Of a stretch of DNA of 40,907 nt, positions 27,349-35,919 are shown in pieces. Under the pieces are notes generated by a model. The model saw nothing but the letters and a program-made list of their open reading frames with translations. It searched no databases and was not told the origin of the DNA. Source of the DNA: Nitrosomonas sp. (lineage in GTDB: Bacteria; Pseudomonadota; Gammaproteobacteria; Burkholderiales; Nitrosomonadaceae); the NCBI RefSeq assembly GCF_022842015.1, contig NZ_JALHQJ010000023.1, positions 1 through 40,907 of the forward strand, given 5' to 3'. Position 1 is the first letter of the stretch. Each line of letters begins with the position of its first letter. The translations under genes were made by a program, and so were the position numbers.

Positions 27349-29262
27349 ATGAGAAATTATCTTTTAGGGCTAATATTTTTAGTCTTTTCTGGAACGCTAT
27401 CTGCAAGCAAGGACCTTGATTTTATCGCCGCGCGCGAGGCCTTTCTGGCCGGCAATGCTAAACGCTTAGATGAATATGCCGCAAGGTTGCAGCACCACGT
27501 ACTTGGACCCTATGTGGAGTATTTTAAATTGCGCATGCGGTTGCAAACCACCGATACTGCCAACATTCGATACTTTCTCACACGCTATGACGGCGATTTG
27601 GTTGCGGATCGATTACGCGGCGATTGGCTCAAGATCTTGGGCAAAAATCAGCAATGGCTACTTTTTGAAACTGAATATCCGCTGTCAGTGAATAGAGATA
27701 CTGAGCTCTTGTGCTATTACTATCAGAACCGCCTGAATGCGAAAGATAATTCAGTGCTGTCGGAAGTACGGTCATTGTGGTTTACGCCGACCAGTCAGCC
27801 CGAAAGCTGCACACAAGTTTTTCGAACGTTAATCTACAGCGGACAGATTACGCTGGAAGATATCTGGACCCGAATTCGGCTCGCTCTGGAAGAGGGTCAA
27901 ACTGGCGTGGCTACGCACATTAATCGTTATTTGCCTAACAGCGAATCGTTAAACAGCGCTGACTTGAATAATGCAGCCAAGAATCCGTTGCGTTATCTGG
28001 ATACTTTAAAAAACAAAATTAAATCGCGCAGTGACCGCGAAATTGCCTTGTTTGCGCTATTGCGTCTGCTGCGCAATGATACCAATCAAGCCTATGTGCA
28101 GTGGTTAAAGATCAAAAACCAGCTTACTCCATTTGATCGTTCCTTCTTCCTTGGAAGGCTCGGATACCGCGCAGCAATGCGGCATGATCCACGTGCTTTG
28201 GATTGGTTCCGGAAAGCTCAGAATGCACCACAAATCTACCCACCTTCGGATATCGTGCTTGCCTGGCAAGTACGCGCAGCTTTGCGGGTCACTCACTGGG
28301 ATGAGGTGCTGAAGACTATCGAAAAAATGTCACTCACCGAGCAGCAGATTGATACTTGGCGCTACTGGAAAGCGCGCGCGTTAATCGCCAAGGGCCGAAT
28401 GCTGGATGCAAATAATATTTTAATACCGCTCAGCGATGAACACAGTTTTTATGGCCAATTGGCACGGGAGGAGCTGGGCACCACACTCAGCATCGCAGGC
28501 AAAACTTATCGCGCAAACGCTAACGAGGTATCCGCAATGGAACGTAGATCCGGCATACAGCGAACACTGGCTTTTGCGCGCATGAATTTACGCACTGAGG
28601 CATTTCGTGAATGGAGTTGGACCGTTCGGCAATTTTCCGATATGGAATTACTGGCTGCATCGGAAGTAGCGCGCCGTCAAGGTATGTATGACCGCGCGAT
28701 CAATACTGCGAATAGAACGGTAACGCAACATGATTTTAGTTTGCGTTTTTTATCTCCACATCGGGAAGCACTGAAAAATGTATTGCGACGGCATGAGCTG
28801 GATGAAGCTTGGGTGTATGGTCTAATCCGACAGGAAAGCCGCTTTATCGCAGATATTAAATCCCATGCGGGGGCAACAGGCTTGATGCAATTGATGCCAG
28901 CCACGGCCGAATGGGTTGCCAAGCAATTGGGAATTCCAAATTTCCGACAGAATCTCGTAGTGGATGTGAATACTAACTTACAATTAGGCACTTATTATCT
29001 TAAGCACGTGCTGAGCACGTTGGATAATCAACCGCTGTTGGCTTCAGCTGCCTACAATGCCGGGCCGGGTCGCGCTAGACGCTGGCGCGACGACACTAGA
29101 ATGTTGGAAGGCGCCATCTATGCAGAAACAATTCCTTTTAATGAAACTCGGGATTACGTTAAGAAGGTTTTGAAGAACTCGATGTATTACGCCAAAGTGC
29201 TCGATCATGGGGATAATTCACCAACACTCAAGGAGCGCCTAGGAGTTGTGAGGGCGAAATAA
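27349..29262 (+). CDS. slt: Soluble lytic murein transglycosylase (Slt70-type)
   Basis: A 637-residue periplasmic enzyme that cleaves peptidoglycan between MurNAc and GlcNAc with formation of 1,6-anhydro-MurNAc. The signal peptide is MRNYLLGLIFLVFSGTLSA. A long alpha-superhelical U/L domain follows (about 20-470). The C-terminal catalytic domain has the Glu at 496 in GLIRQESRF, then SHAGATGLMQLMPATAEW, AYNAGPGRARRW and ETRDYVKKVL. All family motifs are intact. The stop is 3 nt before the cca start, so they form an operon. Confidence 0.95.
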   Translation: MRNYLLGLIFLVFSGTLSASKDLDFIAAREAFLAGNAKRLDEYAARLQHHVLGPYVEYFKLRMRLQTTDTANIRYFLTRYDGDLVADRLRGDWLKILGKNQQWLLFETEYPLSVNRDTELLCYYYQNRLNAKDNSVLSEVRSLWFTPTSQPESCTQVFRTLIYSGQITLEDIWTRIRLALEEGQTGVATHINRYLPNSESLNSADLNNAAKNPLRYLDTLKNKIKSRSDREIALFALLRLLRNDTNQAYVQWLKIKNQLTPFDRSFFLGRLGYRAAMRHDPRALDWFRKAQNAPQIYPPSDIVLAWQVRAALRVTHWDEVLKTIEKMSLTEQQIDTWRYWKARALIAKGRMLDANNILIPLSDEHSFYGQLAREELGTTLSIAGKTYRANANEVSAMERRSGIQRTLAFARMNLRTEAFREWSWTVRQFSDMELLAASEVARRQGMYDRAINTANRTVTQHDFSLRFLSPHREALKNVLRRHELDEAWVYGLIRQESRFIADIKSHAGATGLMQLMPATAEWVAKQLGIPNFRQNLVVDVNTNLQLGTYYLKHVLSTLDNQPLLASAAYNAGPGRARRWRDDTRMLEGAIYAETIPFNETRDYVKKVLKNSMYYAKVLDHGDNSPTLKERLGVVRAK

Positions 29263-29265
29263 TCA

Positions 29266-30498
29266 TTGAAAACGTATCTCGTAGGCGGCTCGGTACGCGA
29301 TGAACTGCTCGGATTACCGGTCAAGGATCATGATTATGTGGTAGTAGGTGCTGCACCGGAGGAAATGGAGCGATTAGGCTATCGTCCAGTGGGCAAGGAC
29401 TTTCCGGTTTTCTTGCATCCGCAGACAAATGAGCAATACGCACTAGCCCGGACTGAACGAAAAATTTCACTCGGATATAAAGGATTCGAAGTATTTACTT
29501 CCCCCCAGGTTACCTTACAGGAAGATCTGGCACGTCGGGACCTCACCATCAACTCGATTGCCAAAGACGCAGACGGCAATATCATCGACCCTTTTAATGG
29601 TGTCACTGATCTGGAAGCTGGTATTTTACGCCATATCAGTCCGGCATTTGCGGAAGATCCGGTACGTATTCTCAGAGCTGCCCGCTTTGCAGCGCGCTTC
29701 GGTTTCCGCATTGCGCCGGAAACAATGACACTAATGAATGATATGGTACACAACGGCGAAGTCGATGCACTGGTACCGGAGCGTGTCTGGCAAGAGCTCG
29801 CGCGCGGATTGATGGAGAGGACCCCCTCCAGAATGTTTTATATACTGAAGGAATGCGGTGCCTTAGCACGGATTATTCCCGAAGTGAACGTGTTGTTCGG
29901 CGTTCCGCAACCCGAGCATGTACATCCTGAAATCGATACCGGTGTGCATCTTATGATGGTAATTGATTATGCCGCCGCTCAAAACTATTCGTTACCGGTA
30001 CGCTTTGCCGCGCTGACCCATGATTTGGGCAAAGGCACTACATCGCCCGAAGAATGGCCGCGCCATATAGGCCATGAAGCACGCAGCATCGAATTGACAA
30101 AGAATTTGTGTGAACGCATCAGAGTTCCTAAAGAGTCACGTGACCTCGCGTTGCTGGTTGCCCGTTATCACGGCGATGTACACCGGGCAGAAGAACTTAA
30201 ACCATCCACCATGGCAAATATGCTGCAAGTGGTCGATGCTTACCGTAAACCAAGGCGATTTGAGGAATTTTTGCAAGCTTGTGCATGCGATTTTCATGGC
30301 CGCCCGGGCTATGCAATCAGGCCCTATGTGCAGGCAGATCGATTTCGAAAAGCATTTCTTGCGGCAAAAAAAGTGGATGCCGGTGCAATTGCCGCCGAAC
30401 TCAGGCAGAATTTACCTGAATCAACTGCATTGCCTAGCGCTATTAACACCAAAGTACGTACAGCGCGTATTGCCAGAATAAAAGCTGAACTGATTTAG
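29266..30498 (+). CDS. cca: Multifunctional CCA tRNA nucleotidyltransferase
   Basis: Adds or repairs the 3' CCA of tRNAs. The 410-residue protein has the class II nucleotidyltransferase head LVGGSVRDELLGLPVKDHDYVVVG with the DxD, then RRDLTINSIA and a C-terminal HD phosphohydrolase domain (ALTHDLGKG), as in the E. coli enzyme (412 residues). The start is a TTG at 29266 giving the canonical (M)KTYLVGG N-terminus; no in-frame ATG would fit. It is placed 3 nt after slt, so it is likely translated from the same mRNA. The rare start codon may limit its expression. Confidence 0.96.
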   Translation: MKTYLVGGSVRDELLGLPVKDHDYVVVGAAPEEMERLGYRPVGKDFPVFLHPQTNEQYALARTERKISLGYKGFEVFTSPQVTLQEDLARRDLTINSIAKDADGNIIDPFNGVTDLEAGILRHISPAFAEDPVRILRAARFAARFGFRIAPETMTLMNDMVHNGEVDALVPERVWQELARGLMERTPSRMFYILKECGALARIIPEVNVLFGVPQPEHVHPEIDTGVHLMMVIDYAAAQNYSLPVRFAALTHDLGKGTTSPEEWPRHIGHEARSIELTKNLCERIRVPKESRDLALLVARYHGDVHRAEELKPSTMANMLQVVDAYRKPRRFEEFLQACACDFHGRPGYAIRPYVQADRFRKAFLAAKKVDAGAIAAELRQNLPESTALPSAINTKVRTARIARIKAELI

Positions 30499-30754
30499 CT
30501 AAAGTACATAAGTTTTAGTTGCGGCGCTTCATTTACTGTTGTCGTGTATCATCACATGCAGCTTCGTCAACTTGCCAATACGGTCTATCAAGTGTAGTCG
30601 GCTCAGCGCCAACTCCTGCAGCGTATAATTTTTACGTGAACTACTGCAAGGTTGCGACATGGCATGTATCTGAATCTGAAGAATTTTCGAAAAATAACCA
30701 ATAACTGCGATTATCACGAAATTAACTCCAGCAAAAATATCACCGTACTTATCC
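30499..30754. other. Gap between cca and the YiiX-like gene, with a doubtful small ORF
   Basis: No convincing gene. On the minus strand a stop-free frame (30529-30717 from a GTG) continues upstream without a start codon almost to the end of the YiiX-like gene and encodes a hydrophobic segment (FAGVNFVIIAVIGYF). An ATG overlapping the YiiX-like stop (30758) opens another frame that ends after 14 codons. Together they could be a frameshifted remnant of a small membrane protein. No terminator was seen. Confidence 0.25.
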
Positions 30755-31573
30755 TCATTCTTTTACTTTAGCTATTTCAGTGACTTCACACTGAATTCGT
30801 TTAGGATCGTGCATTGTATCGCTCCAAGCAAGTGAGCGGTAGTTAAAGCCATTTTCGATTGCTGGCTTGATAATATCAAAGTAAGGCGATATATCGAAAT
30901 CCCTTGGAGTAAACAAACTGTGATGACGGATATGGTAAATATCTGCATAACAATCAGCGCGCGCGGGATCATCTGACCAAGTGCGCTGAATCTCCGGCAG
31001 AATTGGATAACGCACCGATTCGAAGGCTTGTGCTATTAGAGTGGAACAAATTGCCCGTGTCGGATCGTTACTTCCTAATGCCAGCATGCGCCTGCGGAAT
31101 CGTGTAGGAACCGGGATCGTTGGGAGTAGATAGCGCAAGAGATCAAAAATATGCTTAAGGTCATAATGATGTCCGATGCGTGCAACTGCATAATCGACAA
31201 CGCGTTTGCGATCATCATTACTCAAACCGACAGGACGGCAGATGCGGGTATGCATTTGCGCATAATGCGCCAGTGTAATAGCGCGCACACCCTCTTTCAG
31301 ATCGGCCTCGATCAGTACTCGGGGGAGTTCCCAGGGAGCGCCATGCGGAAGTACATTGCCGATGTAAAGTGCTGCATGTGACCAAGTGGATTGCGTCAGA
31401 TATTTGATAGCGACACTGACGCGTGTATTTCCCTCCACCAATAGCACATCGCCGGGCTGCAAGGTAGCAGCAAGATTTTCCTGACTGATTGTTGCAACCT
31501 GAATGCTTTGTCGTACCTGCTTGGTTAAAAAACGGGCCAATCCACGCCCCATGATTTCAGTCACTTGCCCCAT
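30755..31573 (-). CDS. YiiX/YebB-like permuted NlpC/P60 putative cysteine hydrolase
   Basis: A 272-residue protein with the circularly permuted NlpC/P60 layout: GDVLLVEGNTRVSVAIKYLTQSTWSHAALYIG supplies H66, the LIEAD segment supplies E89, and C176 lies in AICSTLIAQAF. This order (His and Glu before Cys) is typical of the YiiX/YebB/DUF830 group, lipo-like proteins proposed to hydrolyse amide or ester bonds in lipids or peptides. There is no signal peptide or TM helix, although RYLLPTIPVP is hydrophobic. All three catalytic residues are present. Substrate unknown. It is divergent from the K+ channel gene. Confidence 0.8.
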   Translation of the reverse strand: MGQVTEIMGRGLARFLTKQVRQSIQVATISQENLAATLQPGDVLLVEGNTRVSVAIKYLTQSTWSHAALYIGNVLPHGAPWELPRVLIEADLKEGVRAITLAHYAQMHTRICRPVGLSNDDRKRVVDYAVARIGHHYDLKHIFDLLRYLLPTIPVPTRFRRRMLALGSNDPTRAICSTLIAQAFESVRYPILPEIQRTWSDDPARADCYADIYHIRHHSLFTPRDFDISPYFDIIKPAIENGFNYRSLAWSDTMHDPKRIQCEVTEIAKVKE

Positions 31574-31685
31574 GAATTTTTCCTATGATGGCGTAATTAT
31601 CGCTATATAAATGTTCTGTAATTAAACCTCTCTCCATTATATGTATCTACAATACGTTTTGTGATTAAAAAATTCGCTTAAAATT

Positions 31686-32156
31686 ATGAATGAGCATGCT
31701 TCTTATTTGCTGGGATTAGTAATCTCCGGTGCGGTTGTTACTATGTGTGTAATATTGCATTATGAAACATTGCGTTTTTTAAGTCGTACGATTGGTGTGC
31801 ACGTGCATAAACGCGTCGGAGTGCTGATCGTCATGCTGGGTTTGTTGGTGGCGCACGTACTCGAAATTGTGATTTTTGCTTTAGGCTATATGCTGATGCA
31901 TCATAGCCCCGATATGGGGCACATTACCGGCATGAATGAAGGCAATTTATTTGATTTTATTTATTATTCATCGGTTGTATACACAACCGTCGGATTCGGT
32001 GACTTATTACCCGTTGGTGCCATCCGCATGCTGAGTGCTGCTGAGGGTTTAGCAGGCCTTGCCATGATAACCTGGTCAGCTTCTTTCACTTTCTTAGCGA
32101 TGCAGCGACTATGGCCGCATCTGTTATCTCAATCAAAAAAGGATTCAAAAGATTAG
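31686..32156 (+). CDS. Small two-pore-helix potassium channel (Ion_trans_2)
   Basis: A 156-residue inner-membrane protein with three hydrophobic segments (about 8-28, 46-70 and 115-140). The pore loop between the second and third carries the K+ selectivity filter YTTVGFGD (99-106). The minimal architecture lacks a RCK/TrkA-N or cyclic-nucleotide domain. It would form a tetrameric K+ leak or stress channel. Its start has a poor SD. It stands alone: the neighbouring gene upstream is divergent, and the next gene, after 284 nt, encodes an unknown membrane protein. The gap 32157-32440 shows no clear regulatory element. Confidence 0.85.
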   Translation: MNEHASYLLGLVISGAVVTMCVILHYETLRFLSRTIGVHVHKRVGVLIVMLGLLVAHVLEIVIFALGYMLMHHSPDMGHITGMNEGNLFDFIYYSSVVYTTVGFGDLLPVGAIRMLSAAEGLAGLAMITWSASFTFLAMQRLWPHLLSQSKKDSKD

Positions 32157-32440
32157 ATCTTGATCTGGCGTCTTTTTTCAATACAACACAAATAAAAAAT
32201 TAAACTTGCTCGACAGATGTTATCGTTTAGCGCGTACATTACGTACTATAAGGTATAGAAAATCCAACAATTTCTGCTCGGAATGATTCACTAAAGGCAA
32301 AAAATTCCTTTTAATTATGATCTTGTGCGCTTATTCCGAATCGACTATATACGATAGTAATTAACTACGTAACTTGTCTAGAAAAAGTGTTGGACTAAGA
32401 ATGATATTATTTCGCTATAAAATGAACAGTTGGAGAAATC

Positions 32441-33088
32441 ATGCCTCACTCAGAACCTGAATCCGGTTTGAATTTTAATTTCATCATGCCAATCGCATTA
32501 TTGGCGGTATTACTAGTTGTACCTTTCTCAATCAATGCATTGTTGCACATGCTATCGGCTCAGAGGGGAGTTAATCCGGTGATTATGAAATTACCGGTCG
32601 ATAGCGCGGCAATTACGATTCCGCCAACAGTCAAACAATATGAAGGCTTTGAAGTAATTCTCAATTTGGAAACGAAGCATCTTGCCAGATTTTTGAACGA
32701 AATTGTTGCCACAGCTTCCGAGGGTACTTCGATACAGGGAATTAGCGGTGCGGTGTCCTCCAACATGAAGGCAGAAATTGCCGGAGCAACGTTCGAAATT
32801 GATCGGCAGGGACCGCAAGATCCGATTTCAGACTATGGTGGCGCAGCAAAATGGCGCTGGTGGGTGACGCCGGATTCTTCGGGTGAGCACGTATTAAAAT
32901 TCCAGTTGCACTTATTGGCACAAAATAGTGTACAAACTAAAAACACAATACTTGGCCTTGCCGAGGCAAACTTTTCTGTTCGGGCAAATCCAATCGAATG
33001 GGTTAAACGGAACACGATTTGGGTAGTTTTACTGCTATCAATTTCGATAGCGATTATGTATGGATTGCGACGACGTTACTCGCAATGA
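32441..33088 (+). CDS. Unknown two-TM protein with an extracytoplasmic beta-rich domain
   Basis: I do not recognise this 215-residue protein. It has a TM helix at about residues 14-36 (FIMPIALLAVLLVVPFSINALL), a soluble domain of about 150 residues, and a second TM helix at about 188-206 (TIWVVLLLSISIAIMYGL) followed by RRRYSQ. The middle region is predicted to be periplasmic with both termini cytosolic (inference from the charge pattern). Near its end is KWRWWVTPDSSGEHVLKFQLHL, a W-x-W-x-V-T-P...G-x-H-x-L pattern seen in juxtamembrane beta-sandwich domains. The start follows TTGGAG. It sits between a K+ channel and hsp20. Confidence 0.7.
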   Translation: MPHSEPESGLNFNFIMPIALLAVLLVVPFSINALLHMLSAQRGVNPVIMKLPVDSAAITIPPTVKQYEGFEVILNLETKHLARFLNEIVATASEGTSIQGISGAVSSNMKAEIAGATFEIDRQGPQDPISDYGGAAKWRWWVTPDSSGEHVLKFQLHLLAQNSVQTKNTILGLAEANFSVRANPIEWVKRNTIWVVLLLSISIAIMYGLRRRYSQ

Positions 33089-33149
33089 TTGCAATTTTTT
33101 ATTTGCGATCAATATAACTAAAAATCGGTTAAAGATTCTTATCTAACCA

Positions 33150-33177
33150 CTTGAAAAAAATCAAATGAACCTTATAT
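33150..33177 (+). promoter_or_regulatory. Candidate sigma-32 heat-shock promoter for hsp20
   Basis: CTTGAAA (-35, exact match to the sigma-32 consensus) is followed after 13 nt by CCTTATAT, which matches CCCCATnT at 5 of 7 informative positions. The predicted 5' UTR is about 120 nt. A TTGACA at 33254 has no usable -10 before the ribosome site. Confidence 0.5.
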
Positions 33178-33277
33178 CAGCATCGAAAGTGTATTTTCTG
33201 TAACTGTTAAACCGCCGCTTCAATTGGTTAGGGATGTGGGATTGAACGAGGCGTTGACATTGAACTTGCATGATGTG

Positions 33278-33301
33278 TTTTTAATTTATAAGGAGAAATT
33301 A
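33278..33301 (+). promoter_or_regulatory. Possible RNA thermometer covering the hsp20 ribosome-binding site
   Basis: The SD AAGGAG (33290-33295) is enclosed by TAATTT (33282-33287) and AAATTA (33296-33301), a perfect all-AU 6-bp stem. A U-run at 33278-33282 can instead pair with AAGGA through two A-U/G-U mixes, like a fourU thermometer. Both structures are weak, as expected for heat-melting elements. Inference only. Confidence 0.35.
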
Positions 33302-33303
33302 TC

Positions 33304-33729
33304 ATGGCTATTACACGTTATGAACCTTGGGGCTTATTGAGTCAACTACAAAGAGAGTTGGAACGTGGTGTCGCTGAGGGTTCGACCGCAACCGCGGAAT
33401 GGGCACCCGCTGTGGATATTAAGGAAGGAGCTGATAAATTTGTCATTCATGCGGATATTCCAGGGGTAAAACCGGAGGAAATTGACATCAGCATGGAAGA
33501 TGGCGTACTTACTATTAAGGGAGAAAAGAAATCTGAAAGCAAAACAGAGAAAGAAGGTTATAAACGTGTTGAACGTACTTATGGTTCCTTCTACAGGCGT
33601 TTCAGTTTACCAGACACCGCGAATGCCGATGCAATCTCCGCATCGTCAAAACACGGCGTACTAGAAGTAGTTATCCCGAAACGGGAAGCAATACTGCCGA
33701 AAAAAATCAATGTATCGGCAGTTGAGTAA
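33304..33729 (+). CDS. Small heat-shock protein, Hsp20 / alpha-crystallin family
   Basis: A 141-residue ATP-independent holdase chaperone. The N-terminal MAITRYEPWGLLSQLQREL is typical. The alpha-crystallin domain runs from about residue 32 to 130 (WAPAVDIKEGADKFVIHADIPGVKPEEIDISMEDGVLTIKGEKK, then YGSFYRRFSLPDTANADAISASSKHGVLEVVIPKRE). The C-terminal LPKKINV carries an IxV-like tail (I-N-V). It is monocistronic: a strong terminator follows and a heat-shock-type promoter precedes it. SD AAGGAG lies 8 nt upstream. Confidence 0.95.
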   Translation: MAITRYEPWGLLSQLQRELERGVAEGSTATAEWAPAVDIKEGADKFVIHADIPGVKPEEIDISMEDGVLTIKGEKKSESKTEKEGYKRVERTYGSFYRRFSLPDTANADAISASSKHGVLEVVIPKREAILPKKINVSAVE

Positions 33730-33754
33730 TTCAATTTATTTTGATGGTTGTTGT

Positions 33755-33784
33755 AAAAATGGAGCTTATGGGCTCCATTTTTAT
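33755..33784 (+). terminator. Rho-independent terminator of hsp20
   Basis: AAAAATGGAGC (33755-33765) and GCTCCATTTTT (33772-33782) form a perfect 11-bp stem with a 6-nt loop, ending in a T-run. It begins 26 nt after the hsp20 stop. The A-run on the 5' side means it may also act in the reverse direction. Confidence 0.9.
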
Positions 33785-33886
33785 TAATACATTTTTGCCA
33801 AGCTGATTAAAGCATGACAAAATCGCCTCCCTGTTGCTTATCAAAAAGCAGAATCTAATTATTCCCGTAAAAAATAAACCTTACTG

Positions 33887-35818
33887 ATGCCGCTCATTAC
33901 ACTGGAAAACGCCTGTTTGGCTTTTGGCCACCATGCTTTACTCGATCATGCAAATTTGCAACTAGATCCAGGAGAGCGTGTAGGATTAATTGGCAGAAAC
34001 GGCGGAGGTAAATCAAGTTTGCTGCGTGCCTTGGCAGGAGAAATCAAGGTGGATGACGGAAAACTTTGGCGCGCACCTAATTTAAAGCTGGCTCACGTTT
34101 CACAAGAACCGCTCTTGAATCCTGCCAATACGGTGTATTTGGAAGTTTCAACTGGCTTAGGCAATATTAGCCAAATATTGTTAGATTATCATGCTGTCTC
34201 GCATGCGTTGAGTGAAACAACAGATGATACTGAAGCGTTGCTAATTCGACTGCAGGATTTACAAAGTACTTTGGAAGTGGAAGACGGCTGGAGTCTGCAA
34301 GCAAAAATAGAAACAGTAATCGATAAGTTGAATCTGCCTGCGGATACCTTGATTGAACATCTTTCCGGTGGCTTAAAAAAGCGCGTGGCGTTGGCGCGCG
34401 CACTGGTAATATCGCCGGATGTGCTGTTGCTGGATGAGCCCACCAATCATCTGGATTTTTCTTCGATTGAATGGCTGGAAGGATTATTGCAAGATTTCTC
34501 CGGCAGTGTTTTGTTTATTACGCATGACCGCCGTTTTCTGGATAATGTGGCAACCAGAATTATCGAACTGGACCGTGGAAATCTGGAAAATTTTTCTGGA
34601 AGATTCAAGGATTATCAGCGTAAGAAAGTAGAATTGCTCGAGGTTGAAGCGGTGCATCAGCAAAAATTCGATAAAATACTGGCACAAGAAGAAGTTTGGA
34701 TACGAAAAGGCATCGAAGCACGACGCACGCGCAATGAGGGCAGAGTACGAAGATTGGAAGCGTTACGTCTAGAACGCACAGCAAGAAGGGAAAAATCCGG
34801 CAAAGCCAACATCAATGTCGATGTCGGCGAGCGTTCGGGAAAATTAGTGGCTGAGCTGGAGCATGTCAATAAAAGTTATGGCGAAAAAATAATTATCAAA
34901 GATTTCTCTTGTCGCATCATGCGAGGGGACCGGGTGGGGCTATTGGGTCCTAATGGCGCTGGAAAATCAACCTTATTAAAATTAATCTTAGGTGAATTAG
35001 CACCGGATTCCGGAGAGATTCAACAAGGAACCAAGCTGGCAGTTGCTTATTTCGACCAAATGCGTGAGCAACTCGATGAAGAAATGGTTCTAACCGACAC
35101 TATCAGTCAAGGTTCGGACTTTATCGAGATTAATGGTAAACGCAAACACGTCATCAGTTACCTAGAAGATTTTCTGTTTCCTCCGGAGCGTGCCCGCTCA
35201 CCGGTCAAATCACTGTCGGGTGGAGAGCGTAACCGACTGTTACTAGCACGATTATTTACTCGCCCAGCCAATGTACTGGTATTGGATGAACCCACCAATG
35301 ATCTGGATATCGAAACGCTAGAGTTACTGGAAGCATTGCTGCAGGACTATACTGGCACGTTGTTTCTGGTCAGTCACGATCGCGAATTTCTAGATAATGT
35401 AGTTACACAAGTAATTGCTTTTGAAGGAAATGGAAAATTATGTGAGTATATTGGCGGTTATGAAGAGTGGATACGTGTAAAACGTTTTGAAGATAATATC
35501 AGTCAGCAAAAAACATTATCCAACCTGCCAGATACTTCACCAACCAAAATTTCCAAATCATCCAAATCTGTTCTAACAAAAAAAATTAGTTATCAGGAAG
35601 CTAAGGAACTTGAAGCGTTACCTGGTAAAATAGATGTATTGGAACATGAGCAGGCCAATATTATTTGGCGCCTGAATGAGCCAACAATCTATCGCGATTA
35701 TCCCGACGAAGTAAAGGCATTACAAAAACGCCTTTCAATGATTGAAAAGGAACTGACAGATTGCTTAACAAGATGGGAAAAATTGGAATCAATATCCGCC
35801 AAAGACTTGAGTACCTGA
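33887..35818 (+). CDS. uup: ABC-F ATPase Uup
   Basis: A 643-residue soluble ABC-F protein with two nucleotide-binding domains. Walker A motifs are GRNGGGKS (36-43) and GPNGAGKS (about 354); the signatures are LSGGLKKRVALARAL and LSGGERNRLLLARLF; the Walker B segments are VLLLDEPTNHLD and VLVLDEPTNDLD. The linker is rich in Arg/Lys/Glu. The C-terminal coiled-coil (about 565-640: EAKELEALPGKIDVLEHEQANI...) distinguishes Uup from YheS/EttA. Uup acts on ribosomes and on branched DNA intermediates, where loss increases transposon excision. A 157-nt gap with the hsp20 terminator precedes it, so it has its own promoter. Confidence 0.93.
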   Translation: MPLITLENACLAFGHHALLDHANLQLDPGERVGLIGRNGGGKSSLLRALAGEIKVDDGKLWRAPNLKLAHVSQEPLLNPANTVYLEVSTGLGNISQILLDYHAVSHALSETTDDTEALLIRLQDLQSTLEVEDGWSLQAKIETVIDKLNLPADTLIEHLSGGLKKRVALARALVISPDVLLLDEPTNHLDFSSIEWLEGLLQDFSGSVLFITHDRRFLDNVATRIIELDRGNLENFSGRFKDYQRKKVELLEVEAVHQQKFDKILAQEEVWIRKGIEARRTRNEGRVRRLEALRLERTARREKSGKANINVDVGERSGKLVAELEHVNKSYGEKIIIKDFSCRIMRGDRVGLLGPNGAGKSTLLKLILGELAPDSGEIQQGTKLAVAYFDQMREQLDEEMVLTDTISQGSDFIEINGKRKHVISYLEDFLFPPERARSPVKSLSGGERNRLLLARLFTRPANVLVLDEPTNDLDIETLELLEALLQDYTGTLFLVSHDREFLDNVVTQVIAFEGNGKLCEYIGGYEEWIRVKRFEDNISQQKTLSNLPDTSPTKISKSSKSVLTKKISYQEAKELEALPGKIDVLEHEQANIIWRLNEPTIYRDYPDEVKALQKRLSMIEKELTDCLTRWEKLESISAKDLST

Positions 35819-35864
35819 GACCAGCATTTCCCTATAAACAACATGGACATACTCACACTTTTCA

Positions 35865-35893
35865 TTGACCAAACCGGGCGTATCGTTTAAAGT
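35865..35893 (+). promoter_or_regulatory. Candidate promoter of the tandem cytochrome c genes
   Basis: TTGACC (-35, 5/6) and TAAAGT (-10, 4/6) are separated by 17 nt, with the start expected near 35900 and an AGAAGGAGG ribosome site at 35907-35913. The site lies between uup and the first cytochrome gene. Confidence 0.45.
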
Positions 35894-35919
35894 TCAAGTT
35901 TTGAGAGAAGGAGGATTAG

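Noticed and set aside
33254-33285. Sigma-70 promoter with TTGACA directly before hsp20
   Set aside because: The best -10 (TTTAAT) has a 20-nt spacer and would start transcription inside the Shine-Dalgarno.
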